Positions 32,810 to 40,685 of a stretch of DNA of 40,883 bases are shown here, piece after piece; the stretch's first letter is position 1, and each line of letters starts with the position of its first letter. This DNA comes from Candidatus Eiseniibacteriota bacterium (GTDB lineage Bacteria; Joyebacterota; Joyebacteria; Joyebacterales; Joyebacteraceae), in NCBI GenBank assembly GCA_030600655.1, contig JAUVLP010000010.1:1-40883 (forward strand). The letters are read 5' to 3'. Under the pieces are notes generated by a model. That model made no database searches. It had not been told where the DNA came from and saw nothing but the letters and a program-made list of their open reading frames with translations. A program made the translations under genes and the position numbers.

Positions 32810-33363
32810 GCGGCGACCACCTCCTCTTCCTTCCTCTTCCCATCTCTTCTCAACAGAGCCATCGCTCCGAGAATCGAGGTGAAGAGCACCGAGGCCTCAC
32901 CCATCGTGTCGTATGCCCGGAAATCCAGAATCACCGCTGTGACAATGTTGGCGCAGTACGTTGCCGGCAGTCCCGTGTGCACATACACCTTCGACACACG
33001 CATGACCGGCTCACCAAACTCCGGGAAGCCCCTGCCACCGAATATCATCGCCCCGAACCCAAGGAGCAACCCAAAGAAAATCAGTGATGTCACGACCGCC
33101 AGCGTATCTCGATGCGATTCGACCGCCGTATTGTCAAGAAGGATCGTCCCCCTGATCAGGATGATCAGTACGAGAACTTCGACAACAAGCTGTGTGATCG
33201 CGATGTCGGGCGCTCCAAGAAAAAGGAACGCGACAGACAGCGCGAAACCGACCGCAGCCACCGAGATCACAGCGGACAGGAGGTTCCTGGTCTCAATGGC
33301 CACAACCGATCCCACGATCATGAACACCAGGAGTGCATAGAGCTGAGGAGTGATATTTTCCAT
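32806..33363 (-). CDS. MbhD-MbhE-like fusion (C-terminal domains of MrpA)
   Basis: This 185-residue membrane protein joins two modules. The N-terminal part (about 1-80) is DUF4040/MbhD-like: NLLSAVISVAAVGFALSVAFLFLGAPDIAITQLVVEVL. The C-terminal part (about 125-175) is MbhE-like: YCANIVTAVILDFRAYDTMGEASVLFTSILG. In canonical Mrp systems both modules are the C-terminal end of MrpA, and in Pyrococcus Mbh they are separate small genes. Here they are fused to each other but separate from the NuoL-like subunit encoded just upstream. GGGAG lies before the ATG; the gap to the NuoL-like gene is 54 bases. Confidence 0.88.
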   Translation of the reverse strand: MENITPQLYALLVFMIVGSVVAIETRNLLSAVISVAAVGFALSVAFLFLGAPDIAITQLVVEVLVLIILIRGTILLDNTAVESHRDTLAVVTSLIFFGLLLGFGAMIFGGRGFPEFGEPVMRVSKVYVHTGLPATYCANIVTAVILDFRAYDTMGEASVLFTSILGAMALLRRDGKRKEEEVVAA

Positions 33364-33417
33364 TAACTCGTCTCCCGCCTGTCTTGAACAACCTTGTGTG
33401 TCATCCCAGAATGCCTA

Positions 33418-35307
33418 CTACTTGCCTGCCATCTCCTTGAGCAGTGCCGTAAGCACTGCGAACACTATCGCGCCGAGACCGATGACGCACCACGCGAGGT
33501 ACGTCGACAGGACGCCACTGTGCAGCGATCTCAGTGCTTGAACAAAGACATCGCCGATCCGGCCCCCAACCACATGCACATCGAACACCTTCTGCTCGGC
33601 GTTCATATAGAAGTCCTTGAACGGAGCCATCTCTTTGATCGTGTTGTAGAAACCGGTCCCCGGCACACGCATTGCATCCATACGCTCCGGCGGCCTGACG
33701 CCACCCACGAAAATGCGTCCGACCCGGCGAGTCGTAAACTTGCCTACAAACACTACGACCAGACCCATAATAATACCAACAATGATAAGACTCGTCGCAC
33801 CCGCAGAATCCCAGAAGCCCATCGTGCCGGCGATACCATCCACCGATGCTGAGCCGACCGCCCCATGAACAATCGGGTCGATGAATCTGTCGATTGGGAA
33901 TTTCGCCCATACGCCGAAGAGGATGCAGAGACCGGCAAGAACCAACATCGGAACCCGCATGAACCAAGACGATTCTCTGACGTGGCTGAGCGCACTCGGC
34001 TGCTGCCCAAGGAAGGCCGAATACAGAACCTTAACGAACGATGCAAGCGTCAGCGCGCTCCCGAAGACCGCCACCAGAACGAAGATCCAGTACGCGCTGA
34101 ACCCCCTGTTCCCGAGTTCAACGATGCCTGAGTAGATCATCCACTTCGAAACAAAACCGTTAAAGGGCGGCACGCCTGAAATCGCCAGAGCCGAGATCGT
34201 CATCGTAATGAACGTGACCGGCATCAACTTGGCAAGGCCTCCAAGCTTCGATATCTCGGTCGTCCCGGTCTGTTTCTCGATAGACCCGGCCCCCAGGAAG
34301 AGGCCCGCCTTGTAGATCGCATTGTTGAGCATGTGAAAGAGCCCGCCGGCAATGGCCAGGGGAATCCCTGTACCGATGCCGAGTATCATATACCCGACCT
34401 GACTGACTGCGTGATACGCGAGCAGGACCTTGAGATCGTGCTGGATGAGCGCCATCATCACTGCCGCGAATATAGTCACCGCACCGATGATCATCAGCAC
34501 CAGAGACAGACCCGGCCCGATGCTGAAGATATCAAGGCTGATTCTCGCAAGAAGGTAGATGCCTAGAAGCTTGTCGATCGATGCCGGAAGGAGTGCCATG
34601 ACCGGAGTCGGCGCGCCTTTGGCCGCGGCCGGAACCCAGGTATGGAACGGCATTGCGCCGGCCTTAGTGATGGCGCCGATCATCAGCAACAGGTAGATGA
34701 AAGTGGACGTCCCGTCCCCTACGAATATCCTGAGGTGACTCATCGAAAGGGTGCCGTAATTGACCCAGATAAGAGCAACAGCAAGGAACAGCGCAGCATC
34801 GGAGAATCCCAGCATGAGGAAACTCTTGGACGCTCCCGCCGAGGCCTCGTCCTTCTTCCGGCCGAGATTGATATACAGGAAAAGAATTGCGGTCAGCACC
34901 TCCCAGAAAATAAGGAGGACGAGCAGGCTGTTCGAAAGCACCGCTCCACAGCTGGCTGCCACGGTCCAGAGTAGATAGGCATAGTAGCGCCTGCCATCGT
35001 GCTCCTTCTCGAGCCAGCCGATCGAGTAGATCCCTACGCCGAGACCAAACAGTGCTATGAATATTATGACAAAGGCACTGAACTGGTTGAGCAGGAGATC
35101 AAACTGAATGTCAAGGCCGCCAAACACCATCCAGTCCGTCGTAAGCGAAAGCGGCCACTGTCCGAATAGCTGGAGCGCCGCTACGAACGCCCACGCGGTG
35201 CCCGCGAGTGCGATCACCTCCCTGACACCTTTGACCCGTCCAGGCACAAAGAGACAGAGCAGGCCGGCTATGGCAGGGATAACTATGGGAACCAGAATCT
35301 GTGGCAT
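33418..35307 (-). CDS. NuoL/MrpA-N/HyfB-like antiporter subunit
   Basis: This 629-residue protein has about 16 transmembrane helices and is the second antiporter-like subunit of the operon. Functional residues appear in LIFWEVLTAILFLY (Glu), ITKAGAMPFHTWVPAAAKGAPTP (Lys), LIQHDLKVLLAYHAVSQVGY (Lys) and FHMLNNAIYKAGLFLG. The C-terminal 120 residues contain a long amphipathic stretch and a final helix, as in NuoL- or HyfB-type subunits. GGGGGA precedes the ATG and the gap after the large subunit gene is 18 bases. It should translocate protons or sodium, driven by hydrogenase electron flow. The combination with a separate MrpD is discussed in the findings. Confidence 0.93.
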   Translation of the reverse strand: MPQILVPIVIPAIAGLLCLFVPGRVKGVREVIALAGTAWAFVAALQLFGQWPLSLTTDWMVFGGLDIQFDLLLNQFSAFVIIFIALFGLGVGIYSIGWLEKEHDGRRYYAYLLWTVAASCGAVLSNSLLVLLIFWEVLTAILFLYINLGRKKDEASAGASKSFLMLGFSDAALFLAVALIWVNYGTLSMSHLRIFVGDGTSTFIYLLLMIGAITKAGAMPFHTWVPAAAKGAPTPVMALLPASIDKLLGIYLLARISLDIFSIGPGLSLVLMIIGAVTIFAAVMMALIQHDLKVLLAYHAVSQVGYMILGIGTGIPLAIAGGLFHMLNNAIYKAGLFLGAGSIEKQTGTTEISKLGGLAKLMPVTFITMTISALAISGVPPFNGFVSKWMIYSGIVELGNRGFSAYWIFVLVAVFGSALTLASFVKVLYSAFLGQQPSALSHVRESSWFMRVPMLVLAGLCILFGVWAKFPIDRFIDPIVHGAVGSASVDGIAGTMGFWDSAGATSLIIVGIIMGLVVVFVGKFTTRRVGRIFVGGVRPPERMDAMRVPGTGFYNTIKEMAPFKDFYMNAEQKVFDVHVVGGRIGDVFVQALRSLHSGVLSTYLAWCVIGLGAIVFAVLTALLKEMAGK

Positions 35308-35325
35308 CTACTTTCCCCCGAGCTT

Positions 35326-36498
35326 CTAGAGGTTCTTCCTAAGCCATTCGGTCCTCTGGTGACTCAGCTTTATGAGATCGTGTCCGTTCGCGACCCTGCT
35401 TCCGTCAGAATCTATCGCGGCCATCCGCTCTGTGCAGCTATAGCACGGATCGATAACGGCGAAGATGAGCGTTGCGTCCGAGATGGTCTCACCTTTCACG
35501 CGCGGTCGATAAGACGGGATATTCAGGAAGGTCGGCGCTCTCATTTTGTGTCGCTCCGGCATGTTCGTACCATTGGAGCGGATGAAGTGAAAGCACTCCC
35601 CTCGCGGCGCCTCGATATGCCCGATTCCCTCACCCCTGGGAATTTCGCGCACCTCGTTTCTGATCTCTCCCTTTGGCAGCTTCTTGATGCATTGCTTGAT
35701 GATCTTGGTCGCTTCGATCATCTCAAGAAGTCTGACCACTCCTACTGCCAAGCAGTCCCCGTCGGGCTGGACTATCACTTTCCAGTCCACTTCATCGTAA
35801 GCACCATAGGATTCGTCGCGACGAACGTCGATATCGACACCTGAACCCCTCGCGGTCGGACCAAGCACCCCATAGGCGATCGCGTCCTCTTTGCTCAGAA
35901 TGCCGACGCCCTTGAGGCGACAGAGTATCACTGGGTCGTTGAGGATGACGTCTATAAGGAGATTTGTTTTCTCTGCGAACTCGTCCATCGCCTTCACAAT
36001 TGGCGGCCAGATGTCATCCGGGACATCGCGCCTGACACCGCCAGGGCAGTACCACGCGTAGTTGTTCCGGTTGCCTGTGATAGCCTCGAGTGCATCGAGA
36101 ACCGGCTCACGGTACTTCCAGCCCCACATGAAGACGGTCCAGTACCCAATAATGTGTCCGGCAAGGCCCACCCAGAGCATATGACTGTGGAGCCGCTCCA
36201 GCTCGTGGACAATAGTCCTCAGGTAGCGCGCTCTGTCCGGAACCGTGATCCCCGCGATGTCTTCCATAGCAAGGGTCGCCGTCCAGCTGTGTGAAGCCGA
36301 ACAGATACCGCAGATCCGCTCAACCAGGAACACGTCCTGGTCGAACGTCTTCTCCTCGGCCAGAAGCTCCATCCCCCTGTGGATGCGCCCCAGTTCTATG
36401 TCGGCGCTGACCACGGTCTCTCCCTCAACCTGCAGAGTGATGTACTCCGGCTCCTCGAGGACGGGATGAAATGGCCCAATGGGAATAGTAGTGCTCAT
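35326..36498 (-). CDS. mbhL: Group 4 [NiFe]-hydrogenase large (catalytic) subunit, NuoD/MbhL-like
   Basis: This 390-residue protein is the catalytic subunit. The N-terminal nickel motif is RICGICSASHSW (Cys 63 and 66) and the C-terminal one is DPCYSCTER (Cys 352 and 355), so all four Ni-Fe ligands are present; complex I NuoD proteins lack them. The enzyme makes or uses hydrogen at the cytoplasmic side of the membrane. After Arg 358 there are 32 residues (MAAID... to RKNL), the expected extension cleaved by a HycI-type protease. The ATG directly follows the TAG of the NuoC-like gene, with GAGGAG about ten bases upstream. Confidence 0.96.
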   Translation of the reverse strand: MSTTIPIGPFHPVLEEPEYITLQVEGETVVSADIELGRIHRGMELLAEEKTFDQDVFLVERICGICSASHSWTATLAMEDIAGITVPDRARYLRTIVHELERLHSHMLWVGLAGHIIGYWTVFMWGWKYREPVLDALEAITGNRNNYAWYCPGGVRRDVPDDIWPPIVKAMDEFAEKTNLLIDVILNDPVILCRLKGVGILSKEDAIAYGVLGPTARGSGVDIDVRRDESYGAYDEVDWKVIVQPDGDCLAVGVVRLLEMIEATKIIKQCIKKLPKGEIRNEVREIPRGEGIGHIEAPRGECFHFIRSNGTNMPERHKMRAPTFLNIPSYRPRVKGETISDATLIFAVIDPCYSCTERMAAIDSDGSRVANGHDLIKLSHQRTEWLRKNL

Positions 36499-36927
36499 CT
36501 ATTCATCTCTCCTCATTGGATGAAAATCCGCCGGCCTGTCGTGAGAAGAGAGGATCTTGCGTGGGTCCGGGTGGCCGACAAATTCGACACCCAGAAAGTC
36601 AAAGATCTCTCGCTCGATGAAATCCGCGGCAGGATAGTACTTTGTGAGCGCCTCTATCTTCGGAAACGGCTTGTCGAGAGTGGTCCTGATGTTCACCACC
36701 GTGCCCTCACGGTCGAATGCGAAGTGGTACAGGAGTTCCACCCCCGTCGACCGGTCACTCCCCGTTGCCGTCGTAAGCCTCCCACCCTCCACCTCGTACA
36801 TGTGCCGCGTCACAGCAATCCAGTCGGCGTTCGAGACCGCCACATATGCCCGTTTTGGGCTCTGCTCGTGGATGTCCACGCGGTCTCCGAACTTCATCCT
36901 CAAGGCCTCGAGAACCTTCTTGCTCAT
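36499..36927 (-). CDS. mbhK: NuoC/MbhK-like hydrogenase subunit
   Basis: This is a subunit of about 142 residues. It shows the NuoC 30-kDa signature: LLYHFAFDREGTVVNIRTTLDKPFPKIEALTKYYPAADFIEREIFDFLGVEFVGHPDPRKIL. NuoC-type subunits help attach the large and small subunits to the ferredoxin arm. ATG 36927 is chosen because it begins a family-like MSKKVLEALRMKFGD and has GGGGAG ten bases upstream; the open frame further upstream overlaps the small-subunit gene and encodes unlikely Gly/Arg-rich sequence. Confidence 0.9.
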   Translation of the reverse strand: MSKKVLEALRMKFGDRVDIHEQSPKRAYVAVSNADWIAVTRHMYEVEGGRLTTATGSDRSTGVELLYHFAFDREGTVVNIRTTLDKPFPKIEALTKYYPAADFIEREIFDFLGVEFVGHPDPRKILSSHDRPADFHPMRRDE

Positions 36928-37001
36928 CGTCTCGTCACTCCCCGAGCCCGGGCCGCATCCGGCGATCCTGCGCCGCGATTCGACCGCGCTCTCCTGTTTC
37001 G

Positions 37002-37415
37002 CTAGAGCTTCCCCAAGAGCTTCACCACCGCACCGATGATCGCCTCTGGGCGCGGCGGACAACCCGGGACGTACGCGGCGACCGGAACGTGCTTGTCAAC
37101 CGGCCCCGCGAAGTTGTACCCGTCCTTGAAGATCCCGCCCGTACACGCACACGCACCAATAGCTATCACCACCCCCGGCTGGGGTAGCTGTTCGTATGCT
37201 TCAATAAGATCGGGCACAACCCTTCGCGGTACACTGCCCGAGACCAAGAGCACGTCGGCGTGCTTCAAACTACCGACCAACTTCATACCGAAGCGCTCTA
37301 TGTCGAACTTGGGGCACAGACAATCGAGAACCTCGATGTCGCAGTTGTTGCACGCGCCCGCGTTCAGGTGAAACACCCACAGTGACTTCTTGAATCCCCA
37401 TTTGGTTGCGTTCAT
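37002..37415 (-). CDS. mbhJ: Group 4 [NiFe]-hydrogenase small subunit, NuoB/MbhJ-like
   Basis: This 137-residue protein carries the proximal [4Fe-4S] cluster: LNAGACNNCDIEV (two Cys), IAIGACACTGG (Cys) and YVPGCPPRPEAI (Cys), as in NuoB, HycG and MbhJ. It hands electrons to the Ni-Fe site of the large subunit. The short length without a twin-arginine signal is typical for group 4. ATG 37415 is chosen because GGGGAG lies three bases before it; a GTG at 37448 would add 11 residues. Confidence 0.94.
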   Translation of the reverse strand: MNATKWGFKKSLWVFHLNAGACNNCDIEVLDCLCPKFDIERFGMKLVGSLKHADVLLVSGSVPRRVVPDLIEAYEQLPQPGVVIAIGACACTGGIFKDGYNFAGPVDKHVPVAAYVPGCPPRPEAIIGAVVKLLGKL

Positions 37416-37437
37416 TTGCTCCCCGTCCGCTCTCGAC

Positions 37438-38376
37438 CTAGAACCCAAGGATCGCCAGTATCATGCTGACGACTGCGATCACGGTAACGGGCCCCCAGAA
37501 GAACCTGACGGCCTGATCGATTCTTACTCTCGGGTTCACGTTCTTGATGAGGACAATGATCACGATGATTATCACATACTTCACGATCGTGTAGAGGATG
37601 CCCCAACCTGAGAAGACCAGCCCGCCCCAGAAAACCGTAATCAAGAAAATGGGCAGCGTGAAGAGCATCATGGCTTGCTGGAGCTTGATGACGGCAAGCG
37701 CCGCGCCCGAGTATTCTATGTGCGTTCCATCCATGATCTCGGTATCGGCTTCGGGAATATCAAACGGTGGATACGTGAGCTTGGCCTGCGTAACAAGGAT
37801 GCACACGATGAACGCGAGAATGCAGGAGACGTTGCCGAGAAGCGCGCCGTTAGCCGCCTGATACTCAAGGATGCCGTCCAAACGCAGTGTCATCGGAGAC
37901 ACCTTGGTGACGGCTGTGAAGATAGCAATGATGAACGGAAGCTCGTAAGCAAGAACCAGCTTCATCTCGCGACTGGCGCCTACGCTCGCAAGTGGATTAC
38001 TGGAGGCCGAGGCGCCAAGGATGATCCCCAATGAAGGAATGGTTAGCAGGTAGATGACGCCGATCAAATCTCCTACGAAACTTGTTCCGTGCAGATTCGT
38101 GAGCCAGAGGATTGTGGAAACCACACCTATGGCTGCGAAGCCGGCCATGGGGGCGAAGAGGAATCCCGCTCGTCTCGCACCCGCTGGGACAATTATCTCT
38201 TTGCCCAGGAGCTTGAGGATGTCGGCGAACGGCTGGTACCACGGTGGGCCAACCCTCCACTGAACCAGAGCGCTCACCTTCCGGTCGATCCACTGCGTCG
38301 CCAGTCCCATTACGGCCGTGAAGAACAGGCCAGGGAAGATGAGAAAGCTCAGAACCAACCCGAGTGTTGAAGCCAT
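37438..38376 (-). CDS. mbhM: NuoH/HycD/MbhM-like membrane anchor subunit
   Basis: This 312-residue protein has eight transmembrane helices and anchors the hydrogenase arm to the antiporter arm. Conserved blocks are DRKVSALVQWRVGPPWYQPFADILKLLGKE and the acidic loop TYPPFDIPEADTEIMDGTHIEYSG, both typical of NuoH and its hydrogenase relatives. GAGAGGT precedes the ATG. The gap to the small-subunit gene is 22 bases. Confidence 0.94.
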   Translation of the reverse strand: MASTLGLVLSFLIFPGLFFTAVMGLATQWIDRKVSALVQWRVGPPWYQPFADILKLLGKEIIVPAGARRAGFLFAPMAGFAAIGVVSTILWLTNLHGTSFVGDLIGVIYLLTIPSLGIILGASASSNPLASVGASREMKLVLAYELPFIIAIFTAVTKVSPMTLRLDGILEYQAANGALLGNVSCILAFIVCILVTQAKLTYPPFDIPEADTEIMDGTHIEYSGAALAVIKLQQAMMLFTLPIFLITVFWGGLVFSGWGILYTIVKYVIIIVIIVLIKNVNPRVRIDQAVRFFWGPVTVIAVVSMILAILGF

Positions 38377-38430
38377 CCTGTTACCTCTCTCGTTGACTTG
38401 AATGCAAAGGGGTCTCTTCCGACTGGTCCG

Positions 38431-38913
38431 CTACCTCGTCCTCCGCACCGTCTTCATCACACTACGGGACCCGCGCATCGGAACGCCCTTCTGAGCCTCC
38501 ATGTCGCTGATATCCTCGAAGGTCCGAGCTCCCGAGACACACGTCCCGGCGCACATTGAATCTTTCCCCTCGAGCGTCCGCCAGTTGCAGAGATCGCACT
38601 TCTCGAGTGTGTGCCGCGTCTTCAGGAGATCGATGGCTCCAAAGGGGCACGCCTGCGCACACGATGTGCAACCACTGCACTTGATGTTGCTTCGAACGAC
38701 CAGGCCGTCGTCGCGGCGTTTGATCGCCTCCTGAGGGCACGCCGCTTCGCAGAGCGGCAGCTCGCAGTGCCGGCAATTCATCTGCAGCACGATGTTCGTC
38801 ATGATCGGCGAAGCCTCGAGCTGGTTCTGCATGTTGTGCGAGTAGAAGCATGCCGCGAGGCAGCTCTTGCAGCTGATGCAGCGCCCGTAGTCCAGGACGT
38901 TTCTGTTGTTCAT
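38431..38913 (-). CDS. Four-cluster ferredoxin (HycB/CooF/FdhB-like)
   Basis: This 160-residue protein has 16 Cys in four groups suited to four [4Fe-4S] clusters: CISCKSCLAAC, CRHCELPLCEAACP, CSGCTSCAQACP and CDLC...CAGTC. Proteins of this DmsB/HycB type link a molybdopterin subunit to a hydrogenase or quinone module. Its place between the molybdopterin subunit and the NuoH-like gene suggests it carries electrons from one to the other. AGGAG precedes the ATG. Confidence 0.93.
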   Translation of the reverse strand: MNNRNVLDYGRCISCKSCLAACFYSHNMQNQLEASPIMTNIVLQMNCRHCELPLCEAACPQEAIKRRDDGLVVRSNIKCSGCTSCAQACPFGAIDLLKTRHTLEKCDLCNWRTLEGKDSMCAGTCVSGARTFEDISDMEAQKGVPMRGSRSVMKTVRRTR

Positions 38914-38971
38914 CCAGCTCTCCTGCGAATCACGCTTCTGCAGGCCGCCTGTAGCGGCCCGGCGTCAGCCG

Positions 38972-40660
38972 TTAACCCTCTGACTTGATTTTCACGTCGG
39001 AGGAGGTCACGTCGAACCATTTGGTGCTGGGGTTCAAGGTCCAGACCATGAGCCCCCGCGCATCCGGAACATACGTGGGAACACCCACAAGCCCCGGCGG
39101 CATCCTGTCGGTCACCGTTGTAATTATGCGCGTTTCACCTCTGGCGGTTGATATCACCGTTATCGATCCCTGCTCAATGCCCGCCTCGGCCGCAGCTTCT
39201 TCAGAAACCCACACTTCACAGTATGGATTCTGCGTCTGCGGGAAACTCATCCGCCCTGTCAGTGTCCCATCCCATCGGTGAAGCGGACTGATGGTTTCTA
39301 CGAGTCCAAGCCCGTCTCCCGGCTTGCTCGCCGTTTTCGCGAGCGCAGCATCAACGTTCACATCCAACTCCTGGTGCGTAGCCGGCCCTGCAACGACAGT
39401 AATCGCCGTTCCTATCTCGGACGCGACATCGGCGAGCATTCCACCGACAGACTTCGCGTCACCCTGAGGCCTGACACACGCATCAAGCGATGTCGAAAAA
39501 CCAAACGATGGCGTGTAGCTCCCCTTGAACTCCGTCCAGACCGCCAGTGGCAGCCCGACCTCACTGTGCTTCGTGGTATCGTTCTCGAAGATTGCGGAGG
39601 CGGCGAGGAAGTCGAGGTTCTCCAGATCATCCGGACTGACTGCCCCGGGGTAGAGTTGCACGGGGTCAGGACCGAATACCATAAGTCCCTTGATGCGTTT
39701 GTCCGCGACGCCGGCCAGGATCTCGGCTGCCGTGCAGTCGGAGCTCACGCGCTCATATGCGCCGATGGTGTTCCCGCCCCGGAATAGCGGCGCGTACTTG
39801 CCACCCGCTGCCGACGCGAGCTTGGCTGCGAGCATGCCCGTCAGATAACCAGACGTTGAATCGCCAAGCCTCGACGAGACTACAACCACGACCTTGTGGA
39901 AGTTACGGAGCCTTGTGGCCACTCTCTCGAGTCCGACCTTCGACATCCCACCCGCTGCGGCAGCCGCCTCGATATCCACCTGCGGCGAGCCTTGTACGTT
40001 CATGGCCTTGAGCAGACCGGCCAGAATGAGTGGCTCGCTCCCGACCGGCGGTTCGATGTGCAGGTCGGCAAACCAGTCTGTGTTGGAGCGGTATGGATTG
40101 ATGGTGATAATCTGATTGGATCTGCTCTTGTGCCTCGCCTCGATGATGCGTTTCGATACAGTTGGGTGCCCCCAGAACACGTCGCCGATCAGGACAAAGC
40201 AGTCCGCTTCGTCGAGATCCTCCGGCGTCGCGTTGCCGATTCCGCCGCCCGTGAGCAGTCCGTAGTCGTTGCCGTCGTAGGCAACACCTATGTTTGTGGT
40301 GCCAAGAACGTGTGTAGCAAAACCCACGGCTGCCTCGTAGTCCTCGTTCGAGAGCTCCGTCCCGACGATGACGCCTAGCGCACCCGCACCGTGCTCTTTC
40401 TTTATCTCGTCTATTCTCCCGGCCATCTTCGTCACCGCAACAGGCCACGGCACTCTCCGGCGGTTCACTGTCGCCGCAAGGAATCGCTTTGGGTGAAGAA
40501 GTATCTCGAGGTTGTAGTGCCCTCTGGCGCAGAGCGCACCACGGGCCAGAGGCGACTCCTCATCGAAGTCCACCCTCACGGGCACCCCCTGGTCGACCTC
40601 CACGCTGAACCCACACTGGAGGGAGCAGATGAGACAAGACGCCTTTCTAATCTCTGGCAT
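38972..40660 (-). CDS. Molybdopterin-oxidoreductase/NuoG-like subunit, no catalytic Cys/Sec seen
   Basis: This 562-residue protein begins with a [4Fe-4S] motif CLICSLQC (Cys 9, 12, 16) plus Cys 44 in GALCARGH. The bis-MGD-type core follows with EDYEAAVGFATHVLGTTNIG, DEADCFVLIGDVFWGHPTVSKRI and INPYRSNTDWFAD, and it has a C-terminal cap like other DMSO-reductase family members (NPYCEVWVSEEAAAEAG, PPGLVGVP). In formate dehydrogenases a Cys or Sec lies where this protein reads AYDGNDYGLLTGG; none is present, nor is there an in-frame TGA. It may thus be an electron-transfer subunit like NuoG, or bind cofactor for another reaction. AGGGGA precedes the ATG. The next gene upstream encodes a flavoprotein. 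Confidence 0.85.
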   Translation of the reverse strand: MPEIRKASCLICSLQCGFSVEVDQGVPVRVDFDEESPLARGALCARGHYNLEILLHPKRFLAATVNRRRVPWPVAVTKMAGRIDEIKKEHGAGALGVIVGTELSNEDYEAAVGFATHVLGTTNIGVAYDGNDYGLLTGGGIGNATPEDLDEADCFVLIGDVFWGHPTVSKRIIEARHKSRSNQIITINPYRSNTDWFADLHIEPPVGSEPLILAGLLKAMNVQGSPQVDIEAAAAAGGMSKVGLERVATRLRNFHKVVVVVSSRLGDSTSGYLTGMLAAKLASAAGGKYAPLFRGGNTIGAYERVSSDCTAAEILAGVADKRIKGLMVFGPDPVQLYPGAVSPDDLENLDFLAASAIFENDTTKHSEVGLPLAVWTEFKGSYTPSFGFSTSLDACVRPQGDAKSVGGMLADVASEIGTAITVVAGPATHQELDVNVDAALAKTASKPGDGLGLVETISPLHRWDGTLTGRMSFPQTQNPYCEVWVSEEAAAEAGIEQGSITVISTARGETRIITTVTDRMPPGLVGVPTYVPDARGLMVWTLNPSTKWFDVTSSDVKIKSEG

Positions 40661-40685
40661 GTCGACTTCCCCTGAGAGTGATCGC

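Noticed and set aside
38972-40660. A selenocysteine codon in the molybdopterin-family gene
   Set aside because: The frame is open throughout and has no in-frame TGA, so selenocysteine is not encoded.
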